Shown here: positions 1 to 12,114 of the stretch, piece by piece
Position numbering within the stretch: the first letter of the stretch is position 1
How the letters are laid out: the number at the start of each line of letters is the position of its first letter
Program-made: the position numbers and the translations under genes
Notes under the pieces: generated by a model
What the model saw: the letters and a program-made list of their open reading frames with translations, nothing else
Told to the model about the DNA's origin: nothing
Databases searched by the model: none
NCBI GenBank assembly: GCA_019671135.1
Contig: JAHRHY010000005.1
Coordinates: 372,001-436,000, forward strand
DNA length: 64,000 nt
Source: Linnemannia hyalina
Taxonomy: Eukaryota; Mortierellomycota; Mortierellomycetes; Mortierellales; Mortierellaceae
Reading direction: 5' to 3'

Positions 1-1632
1 GATTCATGCTGATGAGGCTTTTGTCTTTCCTACTCCTCCATTTGGTGGGGGGTTTTTTTTTCATTTCTCTCACGTTTTTTGTTCCTCTCGCTTCTTCGGA
101 AAATAATTTGGCAAACCAAAAAATTGATCGCTCTCGATTTTGTCTGTTATTGCTTGAATTACTTGAACTCAAAAAACAACAACAACGGCTCGGAAGGGTT
201 CTCTTCCAGTCCGTTCGTCATTCGCCATTCGCCACTCATCCAGGGACACCCAATTGCCTCACTCACTCACTCTCTCTCGTTCTCTCTCCGTCTCTTTCTC
301 TCTCCACCTATCACATTTGCCATTGTCGAAAATCAATACAATACTAGATCTACTTGCTTTGCCTTTGCCTAGGTGAAGATTCGATTCACGGCCTAGACTC
401 CATTGCTCTCCTTGTACGCCATCGTCGTCGCCGTCGTGTAATAGTACTTTCCTAGATGAAAAGCGACAAACTTACTCAACAACGAACGGCAGGGCATCGT
501 TCCTTTTCGACAGTCAGTGCTTATGTATGTTCATCAAACGGACGACACACACAAACACACACCTCTGATTGAATTCAAGTACGGCACAAAAAAGAGAGTG
601 GTGGTACAGTTACAGTAACTCTTCCCCTTGCGAAACCCTCTCCCCTTCTCTCCAATATTTTCACCCAACGTCTTCTCTTTGTCCATTTTTTTTTCAGTTT
701 CCCCCCCTCCAGAAATTCGGGGAGTTCTGTACAGCAGGCGCAAACAATCAAAGGGACAATTTCCCTTTAAACAGCCCAGAGTCGAACCACTCTCATCGTA
801 CTTTCCTGCGTTTTGACCCCTTTCATGTCTTTCCTTTCTACCATCATCCCTCAAAAGCCAACCTACGATTAACCATAGAATTAGTTCAGAACCATAGCTG
901 AACCCAGCGTACACCATATTTTTGAATGAAAAAAGGGGGCCAGGGGAGAGAGAGAGAGAGACATGCTAACGAGCTTGTTGGGCTCTCATTAGGCGCCAAC
1001 TTTTTTTTCCCCATAAAATTAATCTGATCTCTCACATCCACGTCTCGTATCGGCTTGTCTACACCTACCCGTCTTTTTTCGTTTGTGAACACCTCAAACG
1101 CCCTCCCCCGCATCAATTGACAATAAAAGAAGAAAAAAAAAAAGGAATGATGGTCGACAAAAGCAAAACAGCCAATGCCCCGCCTTCAATTATTATTTTC
1201 TTTTTGGCCTCTTATTGTATATAATAAAAGCTCGTCAATGTCGATCCCGCAAAAATGATGACGAGAAAAAAGAGTGGCGCGTCATCTTTGTTCATCACTT
1301 CGCTTCGCCTCTACAGGAACGCTTGAGACCCCCCCCTCTTTCTCTCTCTTTCTTGGCCACAAAAAAATGACGTACAAGCATAGGGTGGCCCGGGCCAGCC
1401 AAAGGGTCCAAAAGGCGGGATCTGTATCCCTCAGTTTCACGTACAAACAAGATTTGTCGGGTCCAAAAACGCGTTTTTCTTTGTTTACTGTAATTACTTT
1501 TTTTTTCTGACGTCATAGCGTGATTCAGGGATGGTGGACAAGACAATGAAAAAATGCAAGCTAACTACTAGTGGTTGAGTGACAAAAAAGGAGGGTAAAG
1601 TGGGTTCAGAAGCACATGCATGTTCTGCATGT
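1..1632. other. Intergenic, no gene seen
   Basis: I see no supportable gene here. The stretch is rich in pyrimidine tracts (CTCTCT and poly-T runs), with a GA-repeat near 945–962. Open frames are short, overlap on both strands and have low-complexity translations. It lies downstream of the thioesterase gene that ends at 1633 on the minus strand, so its right end holds that gene's 3' region. Confidence 0.6.
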
Positions 1633-4180
1633 TCAAAGACCCAAATTCTTGCGGTTGAGATGTGCCAACTTGGCGCCCTCCATCCTCCTTCTCTTACCCT
1701 CCAAATACAACATCGACTCTGCGTACGTCCTAGGCATGATCCTGGGTGTCACATACCCCTTGCCAGCATCGCCACCTTCTTCCTGACTCCGCTGGGGATC
1801 CGTAAACGTGAACCAGAAGTGATTCGTCGTCTCCCGGGTTCCGTTTCGGACATTAAGCACATCAGCTTTGACCATGACCTGGAACGAATGGTGGTCACCA
1901 CCTTCAGCAAAGACGATCTGGGAGTCGAGGGCAAGGAATGTGCCGATGGGAACGGGCTTGCGGAAGGAGATCTCGTCGAGGGCGAGGAAGGTGGGTCGGT
2001 ATTTAATGAACACCGAGGCGTTGCAAAATGCTAGTTCGTAGGCCAAGCGCATCAAGTATCCACCAAAGATCTATTTTAGAACAAAAATGATAGAAAAGGG
2101 TGAGAAACGTGCGCCGTGAGAAGAGCCCATTCGTATATTACATGCAGTACAGAAATAAAAGAGAGGCATACCTTGTCGTGAATGTTGCGGTCCTGGGGCT
2201 GCATGATCTGGATGGCGCTCATCTTGGTATCAGCCATCCACTCGACATCATCAGGCTTCTTAACCTTGAGCTGAGGGTTGTCGTACTTGGAGTACTCCAG
2301 GTACAAATCGTGGATCAAGAAACGCTCGTCTTGAGTTGGAGGCCGCTTTGTCAACGCCGTATCCGCCGCCAGGCGCTTTCTCGCCTTGTGATCTATTGTG
2401 TTACAATTGAAGGATAGAGCAGCCAATGGTCAACGCTCTGTCTTGACAAGACGTTTGATAACGAAGCTTTCGTGTGTTAAAAAACCAAAAGCATATCAAA
2501 TTACCTTCTCCCATTTGGAAGAGCTTCTTTTCGGCATCGTTCTGGAGGAGCAATGGGTTGATCTGGCCTGCCTTGCCTGTCAGGGAATCTCGAGCGACCA
2601 TGGTGAATCGCGCCACCAAAATGGTATCTCCGTGCTCACCAGGCTTGTCCTTGTTAATCTCCTCCATCTTCATGAACACTAATATCAAATCAAACAGTAG
2701 TGGTGAGTACACAATTTCTTCTCGTTCTCGTTTCTATTTCCAACATAAACAAATTGAAGGATACCCGTTTCTTACCTTCCATGGAACTGTATCCGACATA
2801 AGTGACATGTCCAGAGAGACGCAAGTCGCTGACGCCAAAGGGCTTCAAGAAATCGATACGATCGACTGAGGCAGTGACAATGGTCAGCGGCGAGCTCTCA
2901 AGGTTGCCGTCATCGCAGTGCTTGTAAGAGATGGCACCTGCCAGCGCATCCAAATCCTCCATGATCTTTCCATGCCTGACGGTGCCTCCATAGTTGATGT
3001 ACTCTTCCAGAAGAGCGTTATCGGTCGCAAAGGGAAGGATAATCTCGGTATAAGACTGCTGCATGGTCTTGAGGACGAGTTCGCGCTTGGAGTACTTTTT
3101 GTTGGGGTCTCCATTTCCATGGGCGGAGGTTGAGGCGGGTGAGCCGTGGCGTTGAGCGAGTTTGTCGATCCAGGAAGTGATGGGGCGGACGGTGAAGACC
3201 TTGTTGCTGGGGTTGTTGGCCTCTGCTGCTGCGGCTGCCGACAGGGGTGAGATGAATGTCGACGACGGCGAGCCTAATTCCAATTGATATTTTTAGTGGC
3301 GTCAGAAAGATTAGATGTTGTTTCTGGGAATGAAGGTACTGAAAGATAAGCGAATCTTCCATATATGGATCATCAATCATCCATCATCACTCAAAAAATT
3401 TGGGGCGCTTCTATAATATTATTTGAAGCACCGCACGACAGGGCCAACAAGGATGCAAAGCGACGATATGACAAAGGCGTCATCGTCAGGGGAACCAAGG
3501 GTAAGAGACAACGTGGCAGCAGACAGCCAGCCAAAAAGTCCCTGCTGAGGTGTGCCTGGCAGACTGAGAATCAAATAGCCATTGATAGAGAATGCGTACA
3601 CAATAACAATACCAAACCCAGCAGAGCAGACCCCCAACCCAGCCAATACACACTCTTGCACAGATACCAGATATACAGATACACAGATACAGAAAGATAA
3701 TAAACTCATCGATACGCCGATACACATGCACACAGAGCACAAAGGATTGACTCCGCCCAAAAGGCTGGTTCTCGACGTTCTTTTTGAATCCCTGTCTTCT
3801 ACCCTCCCGTTCTCACCCGCATAAGAGGTGGGAAAATTCTGTCCCAACGCTACACCTCTGCTGCATGCGTTATTAGATTGTCAGAGTGATCGAACGCCCA
3901 CCCAGTAGACTTCATTCTTACCATTAATGGTGATCACGGTAGATCCAGCCTTGTTAGAAGCACCCAACTTGTCAAGAAGCTCGCTCCCCTTCTTGTCGGC
4001 AGAGAGGTGCTTGGAGATGATCTGCTCCTTGGGCGTAGCAGGTTCCTTCGCGGACGACTTTGCGACTGAAAAGTAAAGCGGCTTCTCTGTGTTCAGGTGT
4101 CTCTTGGTGTTGACGCATGGGAAGCGGGATGCTCGAGAGAAAAAGGGTCGAGAAGCGGTGGAGAATGTAATGCGCTGCAT
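1633..4180 (-). CDS. ACOT9-like: Mitochondrial acyl-CoA thioesterase, ACOT9-like (double hotdog)
   Basis: Five exons read on the minus strand: 4180–3922, 3273–2776, 2678–2505, 2392–2172 and 2070–1633. They close in frame to 529 residues. The product should hydrolyse acyl-CoA to free fatty acid and CoA. It has an arginine- and serine-rich N-terminus (MQRITFSTASRPF...) typical of mitochondrial import. The first hotdog half is in exons 2–3. The second half carries the ACOT9-family stretch QPQDRNIHDK followed directly across an intron by IFGGYLMRLAYELAF. The C-terminal half ends with an acyl-CoA-thioesterase-like block containing NHFWFTF. An upstream in-frame ATG at 4255 would add 25 residues; I prefer 4180 because the presequence then starts at once. 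Intron 1 is unusually long (about 650 bp), so a small missed exon is possible. Family call is firm; substrate chain length is unknown. Confidence 0.88.
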
Positions 4181-4632
4181 TGTAATATGACGATGTTGGG
4201 TGCGGCTACAGTGTGGGACGAGAAAGTGAAAAATTGAGTTTGCGTGATGTAACACAAAGAAACAGAAGGGTGTGTCTGTGCGTGTTGTTGGGACGGAGAA
4301 GGATGGGGAGGAGGGGTAGGGTAAGAATTATTTGGTGGACAAGATGGAGGAAAGAGATGGTGATGGAATGAAAAAAGGAGAAAGAAAGAGGAATGAGGAT
4401 TGTGAAGGAGGAATAAAGAAAGGAAAGAAGTCTAAAGCGAAAACTCTTTTTACGCTTCCTTGTCTTTTCCTTTTCAACTCACGCGTGCTGAGACTGAAAA
4501 ATTGAATGTCTCTGAGATCGGTAATAGGGCAAAGCAAAATCCTTGTTGCTACTGTGTTATCATGATGATATGATACGGCATGATAACAGAGGGTTATCTC
4601 TTGCGTAAAGAGTACCTTGCTGTTTATTATTT
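4181..4632. other. Intergenic between thioesterase and ZUP1-like gene
   Basis: Purine-rich on the plus strand (AGGAGG/GAAAGA runs), which on the minus strand gives a pyrimidine-rich leader for the thioesterase gene. No gene or RNA recognised. Confidence 0.6.
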
Positions 4633-6480
4633 TTACGGGACTCGTGTGCTGGTGACAGACTTGCTGCTCTCGTGCTCATCCTCAGTCCATCCCACAGACA
4701 GCGATGGATACCTCGTAAGCAACTGCAGCGACGGTGATGGCAACGATCGATGACTGGGCCAACCAGCACTACCACCGCCATGACGGTCTTCATTGTAGAG
4801 CCCAGATATACCAAGCAGCTGGTACTGGGCCTTGGCAATACCCGATCCCACTTGTCGAAATGCCTTGAGCAAGTACTGCGCATCCAGCTTCTTGTCTCCT
4901 GCCACAACCGCCTTGGATCCCGACGAATGTGAAAGTGAAACGGCATCTCGTCTGAGAGTGGGGATAGCACTGTGGAGCCAACGACCAGGATCAAACACCA
5001 GCAGATTCATTCCCTGATTCTCCTTCAAGATCTCAATCCCAACAATCGTGCGAGAGTGACCCTGGTGCTGAATGTAGAGTGGTGGCTTGGCTGTCTGGAT
5101 GATCTGACCTTGTCCTTGACCTTCTTTCCCATTCTGTCGCGAGTTGTCAACCTGGCGAGACAATGGCCCAGACAAGGGTGACCAATTCGGCGAGCAAAAG
5201 TATTCGTAGACGGCCGCAAACATAGCTGGGTGTGTTCCATTGGCTCCACTTGGCATATGAAAGTCGAGGATGCTGCAGCGGACGCCAAGAGAGCACAACA
5301 CAGACCATGCCTCGGTAGTCCCGATCCATTTCTTGGTACCCTCGACCTTGTAGCTCAACTGTGCTGCTCCCTGCGCGTCGAATCCATTAGTCCATGCGTA
5401 CTCCAATTGACGCTGCAATTCCAGGATCGTTGGGATATTAGATGTGGTAGCGGCGGCAGAGGTGGCGCTTGTGGTTGATGTGGCGTATGTTTGACCGACA
5501 ACATACGAAAGCAACATCTGAATATTCCTGTAGCCGCATCCCCATCCTCGGTCCGACTTGTCGCTCTGGAAAAACATCACAGAGGGATCGGCCAGATAGG
5601 CCTGTTCTGTGGCTCCCTGAGCGAGTGAGGTTTCCAGCAAAATCCTAACCTTGTCGATCAGTCCTGTAATACCCGTAGTAGATGGAGAAGCAGGTTTCTG
5701 TACAAAAGGCAATCGGCTCTGTGTTGGTGATGATGGTCCACTTGATGGCGTTCTCGGCTCGCGAGGGGAATGCGTCAGGAATCCATCCATGGTTGTTTGT
5801 CCTGTTCTCCTCTCATCCTTGGCTGGTTCTGGATTGGGTGTCGGGGTATCCGTTGAGTTGGCCTTGGCGCGTTTGCTGGAGGGGATATCTTTTGAATTGT
5901 AAGCGCGCTAAGGATCAGTCAATACGATAACTGATTGTCAGCACGCGAGCTATTCTCAGAGCGTGTAGTTGATCCCTGGATCGCCTAAATAATTAATTAC
6001 CTTGGGGTTGTGATCGCCCTGGATTTGTTCAGCAAAGTGCATGTCCATGTGCTCCGCCATATACCTGATGTGGACTAGTATGATTGCAATAGAGAAGGAA
6101 CATTGTAAGTGCAGCGCTCGATGACAGCAAAAAATTCAGAGCGCAGTAAGTAAGAGTATCATACCCATCATGTTGCAATTCTGTGCCTCGCAGGGGATCT
6201 TGAAGTCATCCTCAGTGTCATGTGCTGATGGGGCGGTGCTTGCATGATTCGGCACATCAAAGAGTTTACTGTGACAATGTTGTGCGGGCTCTTCTTGGAA
6301 CTGGTGAGGATGTATGATCAAGACGGGAGTTTGGTCCAGAGGAGGACCCTCATCTGTAAAGTGCGAGTTGACGTGGCTTTCGAATGCAGCGTGGTCGCCA
6401 TGGAATGGGTCGTGACAGATTGGACAGAAGTGGATGTCACTGGTGTCTGTTGTTCTTGTCCTGGTGTTGCTGTCCGCCAT
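4633..6480 (-). CDS. ZUP1: ZUP1/ZUFSP-type deubiquitinase (peptidase C78)
   Basis: Three exons (6480–6165, 6074–6001, 5907–4633) close in frame to 554 residues, similar to the usual size of ZUFSP proteins. The N-terminus has a C2H2-type finger (FCPICHDPFHGDHAAFESHV), then a second Cys/His ubiquitin-binding-like finger that spans intron 1 (CEAQNC ... HIRYMAEHMDMHF). The C-terminal papain-like peptidase C78 domain begins after a Ser/Pro linker. Its nucleophile is the Cys of DRGWGCGYRN (about residue 254), followed by a candidate His in QHQGHSRTIVG and Asp in LLVFDPGRW. Characterised ZUP1 enzymes cleave K63-linked ubiquitin chains and act in genome maintenance; that role is known for the family, not shown here. 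An ATG at 6552 would add 24 residues. The gene shares a 400-bp divergent promoter with calnexin. Confidence 0.9.
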
Positions 6481-6879
6481 TGAGTTTGACCCTGCCTTCC
6501 TTGGTTGGCTGTGCTCCGTTTGCTGGGAGTGGGAGAAGGGCAAGAACAGCACAACAAAAAAGTTATTTTGGTACTTGGTGATTGTTATTTTGGTGGCGGA
6601 GAATATTCAATGAATGAAAGAGAGCCATGGTTCAAGCCTCATTCTCTGTCCCTATTGGCTGCATCGACGCAAATCGAGCCTTTGACACGTCAGCGACACA
6701 GACAGGACGAGAGAACACACACCCTTCACCCTTCGCGCCCACACTTACCCCCTTGATCAACTTTTTTTTTTTCGTCTTCATTCCCTTCTTCCTTTTCTTT
6801 CCTTTCTTTCACTTCGTTCTTTCACTCTTCATTCAAATCCTCCCCTCTCCTTCACCCACACAACCGCACTTATTCCCAA
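6481..6879. promoter_or_regulatory. Divergent promoter, ZUP1-like gene / calnexin
   Basis: This 399-bp space separates two divergent start codons. The calnexin-proximal half is a long C/T tract (6750–6850) with a poly-T run near 6762, a common layout of fungal core promoters. I saw no clear TATA box. Confidence 0.5.
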
Positions 6880-8971
6880 ATGACTCGCATCTCCCTGGGC
6901 CTCGTCACTCTCTTGGCATTGTCCTCAGCCGTGAGCATCGTCAACGCTCACGAAGGACACGACCATGCCCAGCAAAAGTTCAACATCCCCGGTGACGAAG
7001 ACTACTCAGCCGACGCCCTTGGACTTCAGGACTTCAAGGTAATAAAACGCAACACCAAACGCGAGTGTGAAGTGTCAACGAGAATAGTCGTGGTGTTCAT
7101 TCACCCAACCCCGACGCGTGAAAAAATAACACTTCTTTTTGTTATGTTACGTGAATAAATGATAGGTCACCTCGATCAAGGCCCCCTTCTTGGAGCAGTT
7201 TGCTGACAACTGGTCGGCACGCTGGACTGCCAGCGAGGCCACCAAGGAGACCACTGCCGAGGGCGAGGTCTTTAGCTATGTTGGTCAGTGGAGCGTCGAG
7301 GAGCCTACTGTCTACCCCGGTATGAAGGGCGACAAGGGTTTGGTCGCCAAGAGCCCCGCTGCCCACCACGCCATCTCTGCCTCCTTGCCTGAGGTTGTCG
7401 ACAACAAGGACAAGACCCTCGTCGTCCAGTAAGTCTTATTGTCATCAACAAACCTGTTGACCAACACGCTAAACCTTGTAACAATAGCTCTACTTTGAAC
7501 CGAATCGACTCATCGCGCGTTATATTGATTCATATATCTCCATAGGTATGAAGTCAAGGCTCAGACTGGATTGGAGTGCGGTGGTGCCTACATGAAGCTC
7601 TTGACGGATTCCCCTGAGGGCATCAAGTTCAAGGAGTTCTCCAACGACACCCCCTACACCATCATGTTTGGACCCGACAAGTGTGGAAGCACCAACAAGG
7701 TCCATTTTATCTTCCGTCACAAGAACCCTATCACTGGAGTCTACGAGGAGAAGCACCTTCAGTCTGCTCCTTTGGCCAAGTTGGGCGCCCTCACCAACCT
7801 CTACACCTTGATCGTCAAGTAAGCATTTTCTGGATTGACATTCATGTTTTGTAGCTGTTATCAAGAAGTTGAATCAATTGTTAACGCGACACGCGTTTCT
7901 CATTGTTAATATAGGCCTGATCAGACTTATGAGATCAAGATCAACGGAGAGAGTTCTTCTTCTGGATCGCTCTTGGAGGACTTCCAGCCCCCAGTCAACC
8001 CACCTAAGGAGATCGACGACCCCACCGACAGTAAGCCCGCCGACTGGGTCGAGGTTGCCCAGATCCCAGACCCCAAGGCCACTAAGCCCGAGGACTGGGA
8101 CGAGGATGCACCCGCCCGTATTCTCGACGAGAAGGCTGTTAAGCCTAGCGACTGGCTCGAGGACGAGTTGGCAGAGATCCCCGACCCTGATGCCGTCAAG
8201 CCCGAGGACTGGGATGATGAAGAGGATGGCGACTGGGTCCCCGTTTCAGTTCCTAACCCCAAGTGCGCGAGCAATGGCTGTGGCAAGTGGGTCCGCCCTT
8301 ACATCTCCAACCCCGCCTACAAGGGCAAGTGGTCTGCTCCTTTGATCGACAACCCTGATTACAAGGGAGTCTGGGCTCCACGCAAGATTCCCAACCCTGG
8401 GTTCTTTGAGGACTTGCATCCTTCAGACTTTGAGAAGATTGGCGCTGTCGGTTTCGAAATCTGGACGATGCAGAAGGATATCCTCTTTGACAACATCTAT
8501 ATTGGTCACTCTGTTGCCGACGCCGAGGCTTTGGCCGCTGAGAGCTGGGAGATCAAGCACGCCGCCGAGAAGAGGCAGGAGGAGCTCGCCAACCCCAAGC
8601 CCAAGAGCCTTGAGGGACCCCCTTCGTTCAAGGAGGACCCCGTTGGCTTCCTTGTCGGTCACTTGCGCGAATTTATCGAGTTGGCGCGTGAGGACCCCAT
8701 GAATGCGATCCACAGCAGGCCCATGGTTTCGGCAGTGTTGGCAGCGATCATTGGAGTCACTCTTGGATTGGGCTTGATCTTGGTCGGTCTCTTGACGGCA
8801 GCGCCTCGTACCGGTACCCCCCGTGCTGCATCCAAGGCCAAGAAGACTGATGAGGTGACTGCTGACGATGATGACAAGGAGGTCAAGCCCGAGGCCGAGG
8901 GCAAGAGCGGTTCCAAGGAAGACGCTGCCCTTCGCAAGCGCACCACCGTTGTTGAGGAGACTGACGAATAA
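6880..8971 (+). CDS. CNX1: Calnexin, ER lectin chaperone
   Basis: Four exons (6880–7038, 7166–7428, 7546–7818, 7915–8971) close in frame to 583 residues. A signal peptide ([19 protein letters not shown]) precedes a His/Asp-rich start of the mature protein. The lectin domain contains [17 protein letters not shown] and, after the P-domain, [19 protein letters not shown]. The proline-rich arm has motif-1 repeats such as [14 protein letters not shown] and motif-2 repeats such as [20 protein letters not shown], between about residues 265 and 395. One transmembrane helix lies at about residues 502–528, followed by an acidic and lysine-rich cytosolic tail. The protein binds monoglucosylated N-glycoproteins during folding. 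The tail ends VVEETDE, without an obvious C-terminal dilysine retrieval signal. Three introns sit in the first third. Confidence 0.97.
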
Positions 8972-9357
8972 GGCTCTGTCACCTCTTCTCTGTCTCTATT
9001 TGTAGCCTGTTTTTTTTCTTTTTATCTTGCAAACCAAACCAACTCATTAAACATATTCATTATCAAATGCATTCACAATCATTGCATTTAGTCAGGTGCT
9101 GAGGAGTGGCTTAGCACTCAATGCTCAGCCAAGTCTATTTTTTCTGAGCGACCCCTTTGACCTACTGTCTCTCTCTTGTCCATCACCCACAACCCCGCAA
9201 GTCAACATTCGACCAGCAGGAATCAGAGACCTCAGCAATCAAGGAGAGACCCTTCATCAGCAGTAGTTCACCTCAACTCGACATCAGCCTCAGCCTCCAA
9301 AACAACCTCAACAACAAACAACCAACCAACCAACCAACCCAACAAAGCCAAAACGCA
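8972..9357. other. Intergenic, calnexin 3' end to SDE2 leader
   Basis: The left part is the calnexin 3' UTR region with an AT-rich stretch around 9045–9070. The right part is the SDE2 leader, with a CAAC/CCAACCAAC-rich tract just before the ATG. No other gene seen. Confidence 0.6.
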
Positions 9358-10475
9358 ATGATGGAAGCGATTGTGTCTATCTTTGGGTCCAACTCTGTGG
9401 CCATCTCCTTCCCCGAGGACTCTACCCCTCGTCTGCACGACCTCAAGCAGCAGCTCTGCGACCTCTATCAGATCCCTGTTGACGAACAACGTATCCAGAC
9501 CGCTGGTGGACTGCCCCTCAGCCCTTCTTCTGAGCAAGAGGATGTGGACCAGGTGCTGTTGTTTGAGGATGCCGAGCTGAAGTACTTTACGCTGTCGATG
9601 CGGATGGCGGGAGGCAAGGGAGGCTTCGGAAGCATGTTGCGTGCACAAGGAGGCAGGATGAATTCTCAAAAGACGACTAATACTGAGGCCTGTCGGGATC
9701 TGAGTGGGCGACGTATCAAGACTGTCAATGAGGCCAAGAAGTAAGTGTTGTATTAGTAATCCAACCCCCATGAGGAAGTGAGATTTGTTTTTGTGCAGAA
9801 TGAGCATTGTTATTTGCAAAGTACTATTTCAATGTAATAACTGTTATCTTTCTTTTCGAATGACCTTTTTTTGTAGGATGGCGGAATATGTTCGTGGAGA
9901 GCCAGAGAGGAAAAAGGCCAGGAAGGAGGAACTGAAGCGCAAGATTGAGGAGAAACTGGAGTTAGCAGATCGCCCTGCACGGAAACACCGGTTTGAGGAT
10001 GCAAAGTTCTTTGACGAGTCCGAGGAGCAGGTTGAGGAGGTCAAGAGTGCTGTTGCGGCTGCTATCAAGGAGAGTCTGAAGGCTGGATCGACATCACCTA
10101 CTGGAGCATCATCGTCATCGTCGTCGGGATCGGATTCGAAGGGCAAGGGGAAGGCCAAGAAACAGGGCAGTGATGATGAGGATGCTGTTGTCAAGAAGAA
10201 GGCTGTCAAGTCCTTGGGCATGTGGTAAGAACTCTTTTTTGTTTCGATAGCGACATGTGCCATGTGCTTTTGAAGTGGCAGAGCGTTGAACTTTCTTACT
10301 AACATATCTTGTATCGTTTGCAACCGATAGGGATGATATGTCTGACTACGAGTCATCAGAGGGCGAAAACGAGGACGAGGACGAGGAGGACGAAGAAGAA
10401 GAAGAGGAAGAGGAGAAGGTTGAGGAGGTCAAGATCCCAAGTGTCGGATCTTCGACTCGCAAACGAAAAGCCTAA
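9358..10475 (+). CDS. SDE2: SDE2, ubiquitin-fold splicing/genome-stability factor
   Basis: Three exons (9358–9740, 9877–10224, 10331–10475) close to 291 residues. The first 86 residues form the N-terminal ubiquitin-like fold and end in a Gly-Gly, followed by the family signature (A)[17 protein letters not shown] at about residues 84–100. In characterised SDE2 proteins the chain is cut after this GG by deubiquitinases, and the C-terminal part starting with Lys joins the spliceosome. The middle carries the helix [20 protein letters not shown] and a charged coiled segment. The C-terminus is an acidic tract rich in Glu/Asp ending in GSSTRKRKA. The first of two adjacent ATGs was taken as start; an ATG-less upstream frame extends into the leader but is CAAC-repeat derived. 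Confidence 0.93.
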
Positions 10476-11015
10476 TTTTGTTCATCGACTCCATCGACCA
10501 CTTCTCTCTTAGGAACAGCGCGGAGACCATTTGTATAATAGTATAATTCGAAGGCATTAAAGGGTCGGTACCCAACGATCACTCTTTTTTACTTCACATG
10601 GCCGGAAAAGAAGGGCTTTGTTTGCTAGGACACTGTTCTACAGTGAGGCTCAGAACTATCAAAACTGAAACGCGACATTACAGCACTTTGAACCGTTTGC
10701 TATGGTTGTTGCACTGCCGTATTCAGGAGGACATTTTATGAATTTGGTTTAGTTACTGCAAGTGTACGCCTCATGTCTGCCCTTGATTTTGGAGTGCCCA
10801 TGTACCACAAGCTGGCCTGTCTCGTCAGTGTGGGAAAATCCTAGGAGAAGGTGAAGGCTTGGGGACAATCTCTCGGTGTTCTCTTTATCCCTCTTTGTTT
10901 ATTTTTTCGGTCCTGGTATGTGGGGGCTGGAAGATTGACGACAAATGGTAACAATAAAAAAAGAGGAGCAACCGGCGTTTGGGTGCGTGAGGGGAACTGG
11001 AGGGGGTTTTCATTT
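10476..11015. other. Intergenic between SDE2 and the Cys-rich peptide array
   Basis: No gene recognised. A TACGCCTCATG string at 10764 resembles the TACGCCTCRTC element found upstream of the first three array genes, so the array's upstream sequence may begin near here. Confidence 0.5.
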
Positions 11016-11026
11016 TACGCCTCGTC
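11016..11026 (+). promoter_or_regulatory. Shared upstream element TACGCCTCRTC (copy 1)
   Basis: TACGCCTCGTC followed by a C/T tract, about 360 bp before the TATA box of the first peptide gene. Matching copies lie at 13199 and 14748. The function is inferred only from the recurrence. Confidence 0.4.
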
Positions 11027-11375
11027 CCTCTCTTTCGCTTGATGTCCTTGTTTTCATTTGGTGAATTCGAGGTTACGGCTTTGCTGTGCGTCTGGTGTTT
11101 GAACACTGGGATGCAAAACCGTGCCTTCATTCATGCTCTGGGACCAAGAAAATAGAGGCTAGCATGACTGGTGCGATAGGCTCTAATTCTGGAGACATGG
11201 GTAGCCAAGCCGAGGGTGATGGTACGGGTGATGACTTTGTCTCCTTTCGTTTTTCCTTGCTCCCGGTGGAGAAAAAAACCTGCGCCCTCTCCTTCGATGG
11301 TTTGCGTTTACGGACCAGCGATGATGATGGTGTCTGTTCTATGTCCTTTGGCATCTCAACAATGTTTCGCGAAGG

Positions 11376-11383
11376 TATATAAA
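11376..11383 (+). promoter_or_regulatory. TATA box of peptide gene 1
   Basis: TATATAAA lies just upstream of a CAAG-rich leader (AGCAAGCAAACTCAAGCCAA) and the leader intron that ends at about 11568. Confidence 0.6.
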
Positions 11384-11614
11384 CCAGTCGACAACTCTCT
11401 CATTTTTCAAAACAACATCAGCAAGCAAACTCAAGCCAAGCAACCTCCACAAAAACACCACCTCCCTCCACGGTATCTACCTACTTTCCAAGTATCTCAC
11501 ACATATCTCAGCTCTACGCGTTTCCTTCAACTGAAACTAACAACCCTTTCCACTTTGTAAATCATTAGACACTCTCACTCTCACTTTCCAACCCCAAACA
11601 CCTCTCAAGCAACA

Positions 11615-11815
11615 ATGGCCCGTTTCTTCTCCTCTCTCCTCGTCATCGTCGTCTCCATCGCTGCGATGGGCTCGTTGTCGACAACCGTGGTCGCGGACCT
11701 CGGCTGTGAGTGTCATTCGACCAGCCGTGACGGCAATAAATTGTCCGGCCTCAGTTGTGGCCCGTGCTCCGAGCAGCAGTTTAGCGGGGGTTGTTTTGAG
11801 TCGAACAACTGTTAA
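11615..11815 (+). CDS. Small secreted Cys-rich peptide, array member 1
   Basis: A 66-residue precursor. Residues 1–27 form a signal peptide (MARFFSS, hydrophobic core, cleavage near VVA|DLG). The mature part of about 39 residues carries six Cys in the array pattern: CEC, 14 residues, CGPC, 8 residues, Cys, 5 residues, C-terminal Cys. I do not recognise a named family; secretion and disulfide bonding are inferred from the signal peptide and paired Cys. The gene has its own TATA box and a leader intron from about 11477 (GTATCTACC) to the ATTAG near 11568. The even Cys number and lack of any enzyme motif would fit an effector, antimicrobial or signalling peptide, but nothing in the sequence decides between these. 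Confidence 0.75.
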   Translation: MARFFSSLLVIVVSIAAMGSLSTTVVADLGCECHSTSRDGNKLSGLSCGPCSEQQFSGGCFESNNC

Positions 11816-12114
11816 AACACACAAGCAGATAACAACAAGTACTCAAGAGATGCACTTTGCAGCGATATGGATGACTGTTTGAAAGAAAAGAGGTTAGTGT
11901 TTAGTTTTCTTTGTAGGGTTTGTCCTTTAACTTACGTTTAGGAAACCCAAATAAACACATGCTCGCCTGAATCCTTTTTGTGCACTGTACAATGCTGCAT
12001 GTCTATCAACCATTGATTCTTTAATTTGTTCGCTCCGACTCTCACCCTTGTGCTATGTCGTACAAGGCGTAGCCAGCTATAGCTTATACGTCGACAGAAG
12101 TGGTTCTCTTTTTT

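Noticed and set aside
770..800. GGTTCGACTC on the minus strand, resembling a tRNA B box
   Set aside because: The flanks give no acceptor stem, anticodon arm or A box at the right distance.
4560..4994. Alternative frame overlapping the end of the ZUP1-like gene
   Set aside because: The 4633–5907 exon contains the peptidase motifs in order and ends with a natural stop; the other frame has none.
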